A stretch of DNA of 64,000 nucleotides from an uncultured Clostridia bacterium (GCA_947632025.1 CANRNN010000005.1:97031-161030), one strand, 5' to 3'; shown: positions 9,772 through 18,273, counted from the first letter of the stretch. Numbers and translations are program-made. The notes: generated by a model not told the origin, from the letters alone.

Positions 9772-10361
9772 GCAGATATGCAGAGTTTGACGGCTACGAG
9801 GACCTGCTGAAAGAAAAACTCTCGAAAAAGCGCTTCACGCACAGTATGAACGTCGCGGAGGAGTGCTTCAGACTTGCGGAGCTTCACGGGGCGGACAAGC
9901 GCAGAGCATACCTTGCGGGAATGCTGCACGATATTATGAAAGAAGAGCTTCCCGAACGCCAGAAGCAGATGACGGCGGATTCCTGCCTTTCTCCCGACCC
10001 TGCCGAGATCGCTTCAAAAAGCCTATGGCACGGGATAGCGGGCGCGGCGTTCGTCCGCGATGTTCTCGGAATAAACGATATGGAGATAATTTCGGCGATA
10101 CGCTATCACACCGTCGGCTGCGCGAGAATGTCGGCGCTGGAAAAGATAGTATACCTGGGCGATATGATCTCCGAGGACAGGGACTACAAGGGCGTAGATA
10201 AAATGCGCGAATACTGCAGGGACGACCTTGATACGGCAATGTCCGTGGCGCTTATCTATCAGATAGGGAACGTGTGCGAAAAGTGTTCTGCAATTCCCGT
10301 GTCGACGTTTGAAGCGTATAATTATTATTTGGGACTTAACAAAGATAAGGAGAAGTTATGA
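9768..10361 (+). CDS. yqeK: YqeK, HD-domain symmetrical Ap4A hydrolase
   Basis: YqeK proteins are HD-domain metal phosphohydrolases that split diadenosine tetraphosphate into two ADP. In 197 residues the metal-binding histidines are visible in KKRFTHSMNVAEE, AGMLHDIMKE (the HD pair), LWHGIAGA and YHTVG. The start is a GTG in the 4-base overlap GTGA with the stop of nadD; the rsfS start overlaps the end in the same way. The tight packing suggests one transcript for nadD-yqeK-rsfS. Confidence 0.92.
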   Translation: MSRYAEFDGYEDLLKEKLSKKRFTHSMNVAEECFRLAELHGADKRRAYLAGMLHDIMKEELPERQKQMTADSCLSPDPAEIASKSLWHGIAGAAFVRDVLGINDMEIISAIRYHTVGCARMSALEKIVYLGDMISEDRDYKGVDKMREYCRDDLDTAMSVALIYQIGNVCEKCSAIPVSTFEAYNYYLGLNKDKEKL

Positions 10362-10714
10362 CCGATTTTGAAGAAATGGAGATCGCCGTAAAGGCGCTTG
10401 ATTCCAAAAAGGCGGAGGAGATCTCCGTACTCAGGGTGAAAGATATAACAAGTCTTACAAATTATTTCGTTATCGCGGGCGCGTCAAGTACGACACAGGC
10501 AAAGGCGCTTGCGGACGAGGTGGAATATCAGCTCTCGCAGAAGGGCGTCACGCCGAAAAACATCGAGGGTACAGGCGCGGCAGGCTGGATAGTGCTTGAC
10601 TATATAGACGTTGTCGTCCATATTTTCACGGCAGAACAGCGCGACTTCTACCGCCTTGAAAATCTTTGGGTGGACGGCGAGAAAGTTGATATTTCGGGAA
10701 TAATTACAAAATGA
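10358..10714 (+). CDS. rsfS: RsfS, ribosomal silencing factor
   Basis: RsfS binds ribosomal protein uL14 and blocks subunit joining when nutrients are low. The 118 residues show the family pattern: VKDITSLTNYFVIAGAS, a helix with QAKALADEVEYQL, GWIVLDYIDVVVHIF and the RDFYRLENLW block. It overlaps yqeK by 4 bases and closes the operon. A weak A/T-rich hairpin follows the stop codon, and then the strong rpsU promoter. Confidence 0.95.
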   Translation: MTDFEEMEIAVKALDSKKAEEISVLRVKDITSLTNYFVIAGASSTTQAKALADEVEYQLSQKGVTPKNIEGTGAAGWIVLDYIDVVVHIFTAEQRDFYRLENLWVDGEKVDISGIITK

Positions 10715-10723
10715 TGTTGAATT

Positions 10724-10751
10724 TTTTTGGCTAAAACTACCAAAAATATTT
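10724..10751 (+). terminator. Weak A/T-rich terminator after rsfS
   Basis: TTTTTGG pairs with CCAAAAA around a nine-base loop, followed by TATTTTTC. The stem has only two G-C pairs, so termination here is uncertain. Its position between the rsfS stop and the rpsU promoter supports the call. Confidence 0.4.
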
Positions 10752-10778
10752 TTCATACAAAAAAATTGCGGGAAACCC

Positions 10779-10807
10779 TTGACAAATCAATGAAATTGTA
10801 GTATAAT
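10779..10807 (+). promoter_or_regulatory. Sigma-A promoter of rpsU
   Basis: A consensus -35 TTGACA and a consensus -10 TATAAT are separated by exactly 17 bases. It is the only perfect pair that directly serves a ribosomal protein gene here. The predicted leader before the rpsU ATG is about 60 bases. Confidence 0.88.
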
Positions 10808-10876
10808 ATTCCTATACTGTATGTATGCTACATTTGGTAGAAACCTGTGCCGCACGGCAAAGGGAGGGAAATATAA

Positions 10877-11050
10877 ATGGCAGAAATTCGTCTTGGAAAG
10901 AACGAATCGCTGGATACCGCTCTCAAGCGTTTCAAGCGTTCGTGCGCAAGGGACGGCGTTCTTGCTGAAGTTCGTAAAAGAGAGCATTACGAAAAGCCTT
11001 CGGTAAAACGTAAAAAGAAGTCCGAAGCTGCTCGTAAGCGCAAGTATTGA
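10877..11050 (+). CDS. rpsU: Ribosomal protein bS21
   Basis: This small, very basic protein of 57 residues begins [19 protein letters not shown] and ends in a Lys/Arg-rich tail ([14 protein letters not shown]). Both ends match bS21 of the small ribosomal subunit, and 57-58 residues is the normal length in Firmicutes. The start ATG follows AGGGAGGGAAATATAA, an excellent ribosome-binding site. It has its own consensus promoter and terminator, so it is probably transcribed alone and strongly. The usual downstream neighbour yqeY is absent. Confidence 0.95.
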   Translation: MAEIRLGKNESLDTALKRFKRSCARDGVLAEVRKREHYEKPSVKRKKKSEAARKRKY

Positions 11051-11119
11051 TTCTTGCGGGAAGTTCTCTGAGGAAGTCGCGTGCCGTGCGCGGCGCGACC
11101 TAAAACAGAACAACGGTTG

Positions 11120-11147
11120 AAGCGGACATTTTTGTGTCCGCTTTAAT
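11120..11147 (+). terminator. Rho-independent terminator of rpsU
   Basis: AAGCGGACA pairs with TGTCCGCTT around TTTTTG and is followed by TAATT. Between the rpsU stop and this hairpin there is another inverted repeat, GTCGCG...CGCGAC (11076-11099), which may protect the 3' end. Confidence 0.75.
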
Positions 11148-11187
11148 TGGATTATAAACTATCAAAATTAAATACGGGAGAAAAAAT

Positions 11188-11634
11188 ATGAAAACATATC
11201 ACATAACGTGGTGGAATTTTGAAATTCCGGATGACTGGACAGACGAATTGGAAGGCAAACACCATCATGTGTATTATTCGCCGGACCGTGTTGTAAAGCT
11301 TGACGTACACACATACCAGGCATCGCATAGGACTTGTTTTTCGCCAAAAGAAGTGTTGGAGTACGCTTTTGTCAATCACTTTATGGATGAGAGAGCGACT
11401 CAGGATGTGAGCAAACGCGAGGAGATACCGTTCAAGATCGAAGAAGAGGGTCTGTTCGTGAGAGCGTTTCGCTACAGGGACAAAAACGGACTTTATTGTA
11501 TCTCGTTAGGCGTGTTCAGGGAAGGAAGACTGCTTATACTGGACGTTTCTTCGGAAGATGAGGAAAGAACCAACAGTGCGGCGGAATACTTTACCGCGGT
11601 GACGGCGTTTGATGATGAGGATATTGGATTTTAA
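11188..11634 (+). CDS. Protein of unknown function, 148 residues
   Basis: I do not recognise this gene. It encodes a soluble, acidic protein without signal peptide or membrane segment. The N-terminus WWNFEIPDDWTDE is unusually rich in Trp and a GKHHHVYYSPDR stretch follows. The C-terminal third (FREGRLLILDVSSEDEERT) looks like a beta strand plus helix. GGGAGAAAAA upstream of the ATG supports the start. Base composition is visibly more A/T-rich than in the flanking yqeG and rsfS, and it stands between rpsU and yqeG, where a gene is not usually found. This suggests a lineage-specific or acquired gene. Its end overlaps yqeG by about 23 bases. Confidence 0.7.
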   Translation: MKTYHITWWNFEIPDDWTDELEGKHHHVYYSPDRVVKLDVHTYQASHRTCFSPKEVLEYAFVNHFMDERATQDVSKREEIPFKIEEEGLFVRAFRYRDKNGLYCISLGVFREGRLLILDVSSEDEERTNSAAEYFTAVTAFDDEDIGF

Positions 11635-12124
11635 GCCCACTTTCTGGCTGAAAAATGTGATCTCGATAGACGAGGAGTTCATCAAAAAAAATAACGTCAG
11701 TGCGCTGATACTTGATATGGACAACACGCTTTCAATGCACGACGACCCGAACGCCGAGGACGGAGTTATGGAATGGCTTTCCAAAATGCGTTCTCTGGGG
11801 GTAAGAATGCGCGTCGTGTCAAATAACAGGACGCGCCGCGTCGAGCCGCTGGCAAAGGCTATGGGACTGGAATTTACGGCAAACGGCGCAAAGCCGCTGA
11901 CGTTCGGAGTGAATCGGGCGGCAAAGGCTATGGGCGCGGAAAAGTCCGAAACACTGGTCGTGGGCGACCAGATATTCACCGACGTGCTTGCGGGAAATTT
12001 CGCGGGTATGCGAACCGTGCTTGTAGAGCCGTTTCACCTCGAAAACAAGTGGACGTTCAGGCTGAAACGAAAGATCGAAAGCCTTGTGTTTCACAGAGAT
12101 TATTCTGATTTGGAGCTGAAATAA
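11612..12124 (+). CDS. yqeG: YqeG family HAD-type phosphatase
   Basis: The 170-residue protein is a HAD superfamily IIIA phosphatase. Motif I is seen as LILDMDNTL (usually DLDNTL), motif II as VVSNN, and motif III/IV as VVGDQIFTDVLAGN. It ends with the family's basic LENKWTFRLKRKIE segment. YqeG proteins resemble mitochondrial PGP phosphatase (Gep4), but the bacterial substrate is not settled. Two successive ATGs (11612, 11615) and a TTG just before them are possible starts; GGTGA at 11598 favours 11612. The stop overlaps the next start by one base. Confidence 0.88.
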   Translation: MMRILDFKPTFWLKNVISIDEEFIKKNNVSALILDMDNTLSMHDDPNAEDGVMEWLSKMRSLGVRMRVVSNNRTRRVEPLAKAMGLEFTANGAKPLTFGVNRAAKAMGAEKSETLVVGDQIFTDVLAGNFAGMRTVLVEPFHLENKWTFRLKRKIESLVFHRDYSDLELK

Positions 12125-12969
12125 TGATAACATTCGGTCCGGGTGGAAATTCACTTAGCTGGGGAAACCGCAAATTCCCGAAAGACCTGCCGCAGTACCT
12201 GAAAGAATTCGGTCTTAACGGCTATGAAATAGAATGCGGGCGCGGCGTAAGACTGTCGGAGGCGACGGTAAAGGAGCTTCCGCGGCTGGCGGAGGAGAAT
12301 AATATCCTCATAACGCTTCACGCGCCGTATTTTATCTCGCTGTCCTCGGCGGAGGAGGAAAAGCGCTTAAACAGCGTGAATTATATCCTCGAAGCCGCAA
12401 AAGCCGCAAGTCTGGTCGGAGCGAAAAAGATAGTCGTACATTCCGGCTCGTGCGGGAAAATGTCCAGAGCCGAGGCGCTGTATCTCGCCTCCGGAACATT
12501 GAAAAAAGCACAGAAAGCCCTCGACGAAAACGGTCTTTCGGATATTATCATCTGCCCCGAAACTATGGGCAAGATAAATCAGCTCGGAACTCTCGAAGAA
12601 GTCACCGCGCTCTGCAGGATAGACGAGAGATTCTTGCCGACCGTGGATTTCGGACACCTTAACGCCAGAACCCACGGAGGAATAAAATCACGCTCGGATT
12701 ACGCGAGAATGCTCGACTATATCGAAAATGAACTCGGTCACGAGCGGCTTTCGCGTATGCATATCCATTTCAGTAAGATAGAATACACAACAGGCGGCGA
12801 AAAACGCCACCTGACGTTTCTCGACGATATATACGGTCCCGAATTCGAGGGGCTTATGGAGGAAATATTCAAGCGGCAGCTGTCCCCGTCGGTCATATGC
12901 GAATCGGACGGCACACAGGCAGAGGACGCAGCAGCTATGAAAAAATACTATGACGGTCTTGGAGGGTAA
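12124..12969 (+). CDS. TIM-barrel protein of the endonuclease IV / xylose isomerase-like family
   Basis: The 281-residue protein starts ITFGPGGNSLS and follows the endonuclease IV plan: LHAPYFISL (first His), IVVHSG (second His), ICPETMGK (metal Glu), VDFGHLNA (Asp/His pair), HIHFSK (His) and CESDGT (terminal Glu). The metal-binding positions of a three-zinc AP endonuclease therefore look retained, although blocks such as CLDTCHAF of classical Nfo differ (VDFGHLNA). It could be a real AP endonuclease or a sugar-phosphate isomerase relative. It starts one base inside the end of yqeG and is followed four bases later by aroQ. Confidence 0.8.
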   Translation: MITFGPGGNSLSWGNRKFPKDLPQYLKEFGLNGYEIECGRGVRLSEATVKELPRLAEENNILITLHAPYFISLSSAEEEKRLNSVNYILEAAKAASLVGAKKIVVHSGSCGKMSRAEALYLASGTLKKAQKALDENGLSDIIICPETMGKINQLGTLEEVTALCRIDERFLPTVDFGHLNARTHGGIKSRSDYARMLDYIENELGHERLSRMHIHFSKIEYTTGGEKRHLTFLDDIYGPEFEGLMEEIFKRQLSPSVICESDGTQAEDAAAMKKYYDGLGG

Positions 12970-12972
12970 TAT

Positions 12973-13413
12973 ATGAAAATTCTGGTGGTAAACGGACCGA
13001 ACCTCAACCTTCTCGGCGAGCGTGAGCCGAATATCTACGGAAACGAAACGCTCGGTTCAATAAACGCCGAAATTACGGCGGAGGCGGAAAAAACAGGCTG
13101 CAGCGTCGAGTTTTTTCAGTCAAATTCCGAGGGCGCGATAATTGATAAGCTCCACGAGGCAAGACTCACGTCCGACGGCGTCATTCTTAACGCGGGAGCG
13201 TATACACACTACAGTTACGCGATACGCGACGCTATCGCCGCTATAAAGATCCCCGTGATAGAGGTGCATCTGAGCAATATCGACGGGCGCGACGAATTCA
13301 GGAAAATAAGCGTCATAGCTCCCGTGTGCAGAGGAAGAATTATGGGCTTCGGAAAGTACGGCTATATCCTCGCGCTGAAATCGCTGGGAATGCTGCTCGG
13401 TGATAAAAATTGA
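12973..13413 (+). CDS. aroQ: AroQ, type II 3-dehydroquinate dehydratase
   Basis: The enzyme catalyses the third step of the shikimate pathway. The 146 residues begin MKILVVNGPNLNLLGEREP, in which the Asn, Arg and nearby Tyr (IYG) line the active site. NAGAYTHYS and the later EVHLSNIDGRDEFR are also diagnostic of the type II dodecameric enzyme. The start ATG has GGAGGGTAATAT upstream. It overlaps the M24 family gene by four bases. Confidence 0.96.
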   Translation: MKILVVNGPNLNLLGEREPNIYGNETLGSINAEITAEAEKTGCSVEFFQSNSEGAIIDKLHEARLTSDGVILNAGAYTHYSYAIRDAIAAIKIPVIEVHLSNIDGRDEFRKISVIAPVCRGRIMGFGKYGYILALKSLGMLLGDKN

Positions 13414-14486
13414 ACGCGGTATCGGAGCTTAAAAACTGGCTCCCCGACGAGAAAACAGCCGCTTTAGTAACAGCTCCGTTATCCGTGAGGTATCTTTGCG
13501 GAACACGGACGGATTCGGCAATCATGCTCGTTTTCAGGGAAGAAGCCGTGCTGTTCGCGTCGGAAAGAGAGCTTGCGCATATCTCCGACCGTATTCCCGA
13601 CGGGATAACGGCACGCCCCGTCTGCGGCAGCAAGGATCTGCTGGATGTTCTCGTAAAATACGGGATAAAACATCTGCTTATAGAACCGGATAAGATGACA
13701 TTCAGCGATTATATGCTGTTTCGGGAGTCGCTGCATTATTCCGAAATCCACCATACGGACGAGCTTACGGAGGAGCTTTCGCGGCTTCGTTCCGTAAAGT
13801 CCGACGACGAAATATCATATATGACCACCGCCCAGAGAATGTGCGACAAAACGTTCGAGCGTCTGGTAAGCGGTCTGCGCAAGGGAATGACCGAGCGGCA
13901 GATAGCCGCTCTTTCGGAATTCTACCTTACGGACAGCGGCAGCGAGGGCATACCGATACCCACCGTCGTCCTTTCGGGGGAGAATACGCTTAATTTCAAA
14001 AAACGTCCCTGCGACCGCGCAATAGCCGAGGGCGACCTGCTTATTCTGGAGTTCGGAGCGACGTACAAGGGATACTGCGCGAAAATGTGCAGGACCATCG
14101 CCGTCGGAAAAATATCCGAGGCTCTGGAAGAATCATATCACGCCGTTTCGTGCGCGATAAGCGACGGACTGCGCGCGCTGCGCCCCGATACGGGCGGCAA
14201 AGTCGCCGACAGCGTCATGAGAAGCACCCTCAACGCGTGGAACCTCGACCGCTTCTGCGTCGGAACATTCGCAAAGGGGATAGGTCTGGAACCTACAGAG
14301 CTGCCGTATCTTGGACAGGAAAGCTCGGCACTGCTGCGGAAAAATATGACCCTCTCGGTAAACTGCGGCATATCCGTCGATACCGCAAACGCAAAATACG
14401 GTATAAAAATAGCCGATATGGCAGCACTCACAGAAGAAGGCTGCGTGAATTTTACAGTGTCAACAAAAAATCTCATACATATTTGA
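13410..14486 (+). CDS. M24 (Xaa-Pro aminopeptidase-like) homologue lacking the metal ligands
   Basis: This 358-residue protein has the two-domain plan of Xaa-Pro aminopeptidases: a creatinase-like N domain (1-130) and a pita-bread domain (135-350), and it lies between aroQ and efp, the usual Clostridia place for pepP. However, the five M24 metal ligands appear changed. The DFGAxY Asp is E214, the SDxTRT Asp is K225, the GHG His is K289, the TVEPG Glu is N318, and the IED Glu is A335. The substrate-binding PH His is also lost (K197). The fold's glycines and hydrophobic core remain, and the frame is intact, so it is more likely a pseudoenzyme than a decaying gene. Start is a TTG with GGTGA upstream. 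Confidence 0.85.
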   Translation: MNAVSELKNWLPDEKTAALVTAPLSVRYLCGTRTDSAIMLVFREEAVLFASERELAHISDRIPDGITARPVCGSKDLLDVLVKYGIKHLLIEPDKMTFSDYMLFRESLHYSEIHHTDELTEELSRLRSVKSDDEISYMTTAQRMCDKTFERLVSGLRKGMTERQIAALSEFYLTDSGSEGIPIPTVVLSGENTLNFKKRPCDRAIAEGDLLILEFGATYKGYCAKMCRTIAVGKISEALEESYHAVSCAISDGLRALRPDTGGKVADSVMRSTLNAWNLDRFCVGTFAKGIGLEPTELPYLGQESSALLRKNMTLSVNCGISVDTANAKYGIKIADMAALTEEGCVNFTVSTKNLIHI

Positions 14487-14516
14487 GAAAATACACGAAT
14501 TTTTTTGAAAAAGCTC

Positions 14517-14545
14517 TTGAAAAATCCGAGGAAATTTGTTACAAT
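14517..14545 (+). promoter_or_regulatory. Sigma-A promoter of efp
   Basis: TTGAAA and TACAAT are separated by 17 bases, shortly after the M24 gene stop. The leader before the efp ATG is about 60 bases. Confidence 0.75.
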
Positions 14546-14609
14546 AGAAGTGTAATGTTTGTTTCCCCGTAAACGGGAGATTTTCAATAATTGATTTTGG
14601 AGGAAAATT

Positions 14610-15170
14610 ATGGTAACAGCAGGAGATTTCAGAAACGGTATGACGTTTGAAGAGGACGGCAACGTAATGCAGATCATCGAGTTCCAGCACGTAAAGCCCG
14701 GCAAGGGCGCGGCGTTCGTCCGTACAAAGGTAAAGAACGTTATTACCGGATCAGTGGTCGAAAAGACTTATAACCCGTCCGCAAAATTCCCGACAGCTTT
14801 CGTTGAAAGAAAGGATATGCAGTACAGCTACCACGACGGCGACCTTTACCACTTTATGGATCAGGAAACGTACGAGGACGTTCCCGTAAGCTCGGCGGAC
14901 GTCGGCGATAACTTAAAGTTCGTCAAGGAAGAAATGATGTGCAAGGTGCTGTCATATAAGGGAAAGGTGTTCGGCGTGGAGCCTCCGAATTTCGTGGAGC
15001 TTCAGGTGACACAGACCGACCCCGGCTTTGCGGGAAATACCGCGACGAACGCGACTAAGCCCGCGACTCTCGAAACAGGCGCGGAAATACGCGTGCCGCT
15101 GTTTATCAACGAGGGCGAGGTAATACGCATAGACACCCGCACGGGCGAATATATGGAGCGCGTGAAGTAA
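14610..15170 (+). CDS. efp: Elongation factor P
   Basis: EF-P enters stalled ribosomes between the P and E sites and promotes peptide-bond formation at proline runs. The 186 residues are standard. Domain I includes the loop PGKGAAF with the tip lysine K32, the residue modified in other bacteria. The family C-terminal signature is present as [23 protein letters not shown]. The absence of earP/epmA-like genes nearby and a Lys at the tip fit a Bacillus-type or unmodified EF-P. GGAGG upstream of the ATG supports the start. Confidence 0.97.
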   Translation: MVTAGDFRNGMTFEEDGNVMQIIEFQHVKPGKGAAFVRTKVKNVITGSVVEKTYNPSAKFPTAFVERKDMQYSYHDGDLYHFMDQETYEDVPVSSADVGDNLKFVKEEMMCKVLSYKGKVFGVEPPNFVELQVTQTDPGFAGNTATNATKPATLETGAEIRVPLFINEGEVIRIDTRTGEYMERVK

Positions 15171-15207
15171 TTATATTCTTAGATTCTTAGTTTGAGGTGA
15201 AATCGCT

Positions 15208-15609
15208 ATGACTATCGGTGAGAAGGTATCTTATATCAAGGGACTTGTCGCGGGAATGAATACCGAGGACAAGGTGATCGCGGCAATACTCGACGTGCTG
15301 GGCGATATCGCGGATAACCTCGCGGAAGTCGACGAGGAGCTTGACGACGTGGCGGACGTTATGACCGACCTTGAGGAGAGCGTGTGCGACCTTGAGGACG
15401 AGATCTACGGCAGCCCTGAGGAGGAACAGCCGGATTACGACGACGACCTCGGCGAGGAGCTTGACAAGCTGTACGAAACGACCTGCCCGAACTGCGGGAA
15501 CACTATCCGCTTCGACTATGAGCAGGCAAGCCGCGGAGGTTTTGACTGCCCGAACTGCGGAAAGCGTCTTGCGTTCGAGCTTGAAGACGACGAGTCCGAG
15601 GAGCTTTAA
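15208..15609 (+). CDS. Acidic zinc-ribbon protein (CD1247-like)
   Basis: The 133-residue protein opens with a helical domain, MTIGEKVSYIKGLVAGM, that resembles a small clostridial family named after C. difficile CD1247. A strongly acidic coiled segment follows (about 20-90). The C-terminal zinc ribbon has the pairs CPNCGN and CPNCGK separated by about 20 residues. I cannot assign a function; a ribosome- or RNA polymerase-associated adaptor would be a guess. It follows efp by 37 bases on the same strand and is closed by a terminator, so efp and this gene probably form one transcript. Confidence 0.75.
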   Translation: MTIGEKVSYIKGLVAGMNTEDKVIAAILDVLGDIADNLAEVDEELDDVADVMTDLEESVCDLEDEIYGSPEEEQPDYDDDLGEELDKLYETTCPNCGNTIRFDYEQASRGGFDCPNCGKRLAFELEDDESEEL

Positions 15610-15655
15610 GGCTTGAAGAAAACAGACCCGCAAGCTCCGAACACGGAAGTGACAT

Positions 15656-15689
15656 AAAACCTGTTCTCCGTGAGCAGGTTTTATTTTTT
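15656..15689 (+). terminator. Rho-independent terminator after the zinc-ribbon gene
   Basis: AAAACCTG pairs with CAGGTTTT around an 11-base loop and is followed by ATTTTTT. It closes the efp transcript just before hisC. Confidence 0.8.
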
Positions 15690-15700
15690 GAGAGGAATTT

Positions 15701-16753
15701 ATGAGCTGGAAAGACAATCTAATAAAAATCGAGCCGTATGTCGCGGGAGAACAGCCCGCAAAAAAGGATTTTATCAAGCTCAACGCTAACGAAAATCCAT
15801 ACCCGCCGTCGCCAAAGGTCTTTGAGGCAATAAGGGATTTCGACGCGGGCTTGCTCAGAAAATATCCGAGCGCCGACTGCACAGGGCTTGTAAAGGCAAT
15901 AGCGGAATACGAGGGGCTTTCCCCCGAAAACGTCTTTGCGGGGAACGGCACGGACGACGTGCTGTCGCTGTGTTTCAGGGCGTTTTTCAATTCGGATAAG
16001 CCGATACTTTTCCCCGATATAACCTACTCGTTCAATACGGTGTGGTGCGATATTCTCAGGATACCGTACAAAACGCTGCACGTTGACAAGGACTTTAACA
16101 TAAACTCCGCGGATTACGCGCGCGAAAACGGCGGCGTGGTAATTGCAAATCCAAACGCTCCGACGTCTATCGGGCGGGATCTGAACTTTATCCGAGAGAT
16201 ACTTGAAGAGAACAAAAATTCCGTCGTTATCGTGGACGAAGCGTATGTGGATTTCGGCGGAACGACGGCGGTGCCTTTGCTTCGTGAATACGACAATCTC
16301 GCTATTACGAGAACGTTCTCAAAAAGCCGCTCTATGGCGGGTATGCGGCTCGGTTACGCTATGGGAAGCGCCGAGCTTATCGCGGCTCTTTATGCGGCAA
16401 AGGACAGTATGAACAGCTATCCCGTGGACAGCGTAGCGCAGGCGGCGGGAATTGCGTCCATAAAGGACGAGGATTATTTCCAAAGCACGATAAAAAAAGT
16501 CATCGCGACCCGCGAACGGCTTTCGTCGGAGCTTCGGGGAATGGGATTTTCTCTTCCCGACAGCAGCACGAATTTCCTGTTCGCGAAACATGAGAAATAT
16601 TCCGCAGAGGAAATTTTCGGGTATCTTAAATCCCGCGACATCTACGTCCGCTGGTTCAACAAGCCGAGAATATCTGACCGCCTGCGGATAACCATAGGAA
16701 CAGACAGCGAAACCGACGCGCTTATCGGCGCGCTTAAAGAATATATAAAATAA
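15701..16753 (+). CDS. hisC: HisC, histidinol-phosphate aminotransferase
   Basis: This class II-like PLP aminotransferase converts imidazole acetol phosphate to histidinol phosphate. The 350 residues show LNANENPYPPSP near the N-terminus, GNGTDDVL (cofactor phosphate), DEAYVDF, and the PLP lysine K208 in TFSKSRSMAGMRLG. It stands alone, away from any other his gene, with no promoter I can identify in the short gap after the preceding terminator. A lone hisC may serve histidine synthesis or transaminate other substrates such as aromatic amino acids. Confidence 0.93.
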   Translation: MSWKDNLIKIEPYVAGEQPAKKDFIKLNANENPYPPSPKVFEAIRDFDAGLLRKYPSADCTGLVKAIAEYEGLSPENVFAGNGTDDVLSLCFRAFFNSDKPILFPDITYSFNTVWCDILRIPYKTLHVDKDFNINSADYARENGGVVIANPNAPTSIGRDLNFIREILEENKNSVVIVDEAYVDFGGTTAVPLLREYDNLAITRTFSKSRSMAGMRLGYAMGSAELIAALYAAKDSMNSYPVDSVAQAAGIASIKDEDYFQSTIKKVIATRERLSSELRGMGFSLPDSSTNFLFAKHEKYSAEEIFGYLKSRDIYVRWFNKPRISDRLRITIGTDSETDALIGALKEYIK

Positions 16754-16777
16754 CTTGAAAGAATAGAGGTATTTTTT

Positions 16778-18043
16778 ATGAAAATAGAAACCCAGTGCCT
16801 TCACGAGGGCTATTCTCCCAAAAACGGCGAGCCGCGCGTTATGCCGATAGTTCAAAGCACGACTTATGTGTACGATTCCACGGACGACGTGGCGGCAGTG
16901 TTCGACGACCCGACAAAGGGGCTTATCTACTCGCGCTTCGCAAATCCCACGACGGACGTTGTCGAGAAGAAAATAGCCGCTCTTGAAGGCGGCGCGGCGG
17001 CAATGTGTACGTCAAGCGGTCAGGCGGCAAGTCTGCTTTCTATCCTCAATATCTGCGAGGCAGGCGACAGCTTTATAGCGTCCGCGTCTATCTACGGCGG
17101 CACGATAAACCTTTTCGGGTATACGCTCAAAAAGATGGGGATCGAGTGCATTTTCGTAGACCACGACGCGACAGAAGAACAGCTTAACGCCGCGTTCAAG
17201 GAGAACACAAAAGCCGTTTTCGGCGAAACTCTGGCAAATCCCGCGCTTACGGTGCTGGATATCGAAATGTGGGCGAAAGTCGCTCACGCGCACGGCGTGC
17301 CGCTTATAATAGACAACACGTTTGCAACGCCGATACTCTGCAAGCCTATTGAGTGGGGCGCGGATATAGTTATTCATTCGACGTCAAAATATATGGACGG
17401 ACACGCTTTGCAGGTCGGGGGAGTTATCGTGGATTCCGGCAAATTCGACTGGACAAACGGAAAATTCCCGTCTATGACCGAGCCCGACGAGAGCTATCAC
17501 GGGCTTGTGTATACCGAAAAATACCCCGCTGCTCCGTATATCACAAAGGCGAGAATGCAGCTTATGCGCGATTTCGGCTGCTATCCCGCGGCGAATTCGT
17601 CGTTTTTGCTGAATCTGGGACTGGAAACGCTGGCTGTCCGTATGAAGCAGTACTGCGAGAACGCTCTGAAAGTTGCGGAATACATCAAGTCCACGGGAAA
17701 AGCGGAGTTTGTGACATATCCCGCACTGGAGGGGAGCGCGGGTCACGAGCTTGCGAAGAAGTATCTTCCGGACGGCACGAGCGGAGTTATTTCGTTCTCG
17801 ATAAAGGGCGGGCGACCTGCGGCGGTGAAGTTTATGGATTCGCTGAAACTCGCGTCAAACGAGGTTCACGTTGCGGACATACGGACTTGTGTTCTGCACC
17901 CTGCGTCTGCTACGCACCGTCAGCTTTCTGACGAGCAGCTTGTCGCGGCAGGCATAGACGGCGGACTTATACGTTTGTCCGTGGGGTTAGAGAACGTTGA
18001 TGATATTATTTCAGACCTTAAACAAGGCTTTTCGGCAGTCTGA
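16778..18043 (+). CDS. metY: O-acetylhomoserine sulfhydrylase / homocysteine synthase
   Basis: This Cys/Met-metabolism PLP enzyme makes homocysteine from O-acetylhomoserine and sulfide. The 421 residues match MetY in length, which is longer than cystathionine synthases of about 380. Visible are YSRFANPTTDVVEKKIAALEGG, SSGQAA, DNTFATPI, and the PLP lysine K204 in HSTSKYMDGH. The C-terminal LRLSVGLE appears as IRLSVGLENVDDI. GAATAGAGGTAT upstream supports the ATG. It may be co-transcribed with hisC, 24 bases upstream. The next 230 bases are occupied by a repeat element. Confidence 0.93.
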   Translation: MKIETQCLHEGYSPKNGEPRVMPIVQSTTYVYDSTDDVAAVFDDPTKGLIYSRFANPTTDVVEKKIAALEGGAAAMCTSSGQAASLLSILNICEAGDSFIASASIYGGTINLFGYTLKKMGIECIFVDHDATEEQLNAAFKENTKAVFGETLANPALTVLDIEMWAKVAHAHGVPLIIDNTFATPILCKPIEWGADIVIHSTSKYMDGHALQVGGVIVDSGKFDWTNGKFPSMTEPDESYHGLVYTEKYPAAPYITKARMQLMRDFGCYPAANSSFLLNLGLETLAVRMKQYCENALKVAEYIKSTGKAEFVTYPALEGSAGHELAKKYLPDGTSGVISFSIKGGRPAAVKFMDSLKLASNEVHVADIRTCVLHPASATHRQLSDEQLVAAGIDGGLIRLSVGLENVDDIISDLKQGFSAV

Positions 18044-18045
18044 TA

Positions 18046-18260
18046 TAAGAGGTAAGAAGTTAGAAGTAAGAAGTTAGATTTCAAAGTACGTCGGCTTTGC
18101 CGACGATTGAATTGCTACGCAAGATATTATCACGGACGAAACACTCGTTTGAAAATCGTCTACAATATTCTCGCGCAATTATCTTATAAGCTTTCGTTCA
18201 CGCGTGAAGCGAACGCCCGCGGCGGCAGCCGCTCTAACCTCTAAATATCTAACATCTAAA
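18046..18260. repeat. Dispersed element copy A (inverted), flanked by heptamer arrays
   Basis: This copy fills the gap between metY and the ABC-F gene. Read on the minus strand, its core aligns base by base with the copies before recA and parE. It has a GC hairpin at one end, the central ATTGCGCGAGAATATTG segment, a GTCGGC...GCCGAC hairpin, and bounding GTTAGAG / CTCTAAC. About 30 bases of the other copies' middle are missing. Five purine-rich heptamers (TAAGAGG, TAAGAAG, TTAGAAG, TAAGAAG, TTAGATT; 18046-18080) lie on the left. Four TCTAACC-type units (18233-18260) lie on the right and run into the AAGGAG of the next gene. Confidence 0.85.
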
Positions 18261-18273
18261 AAGGAGACTAAAT

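Noticed and set aside
11076..11099. GTCGCG...CGCGAC hairpin after rpsU as the main terminator
   Set aside because: It has no T tract; the hairpin at 11120 has a better one.
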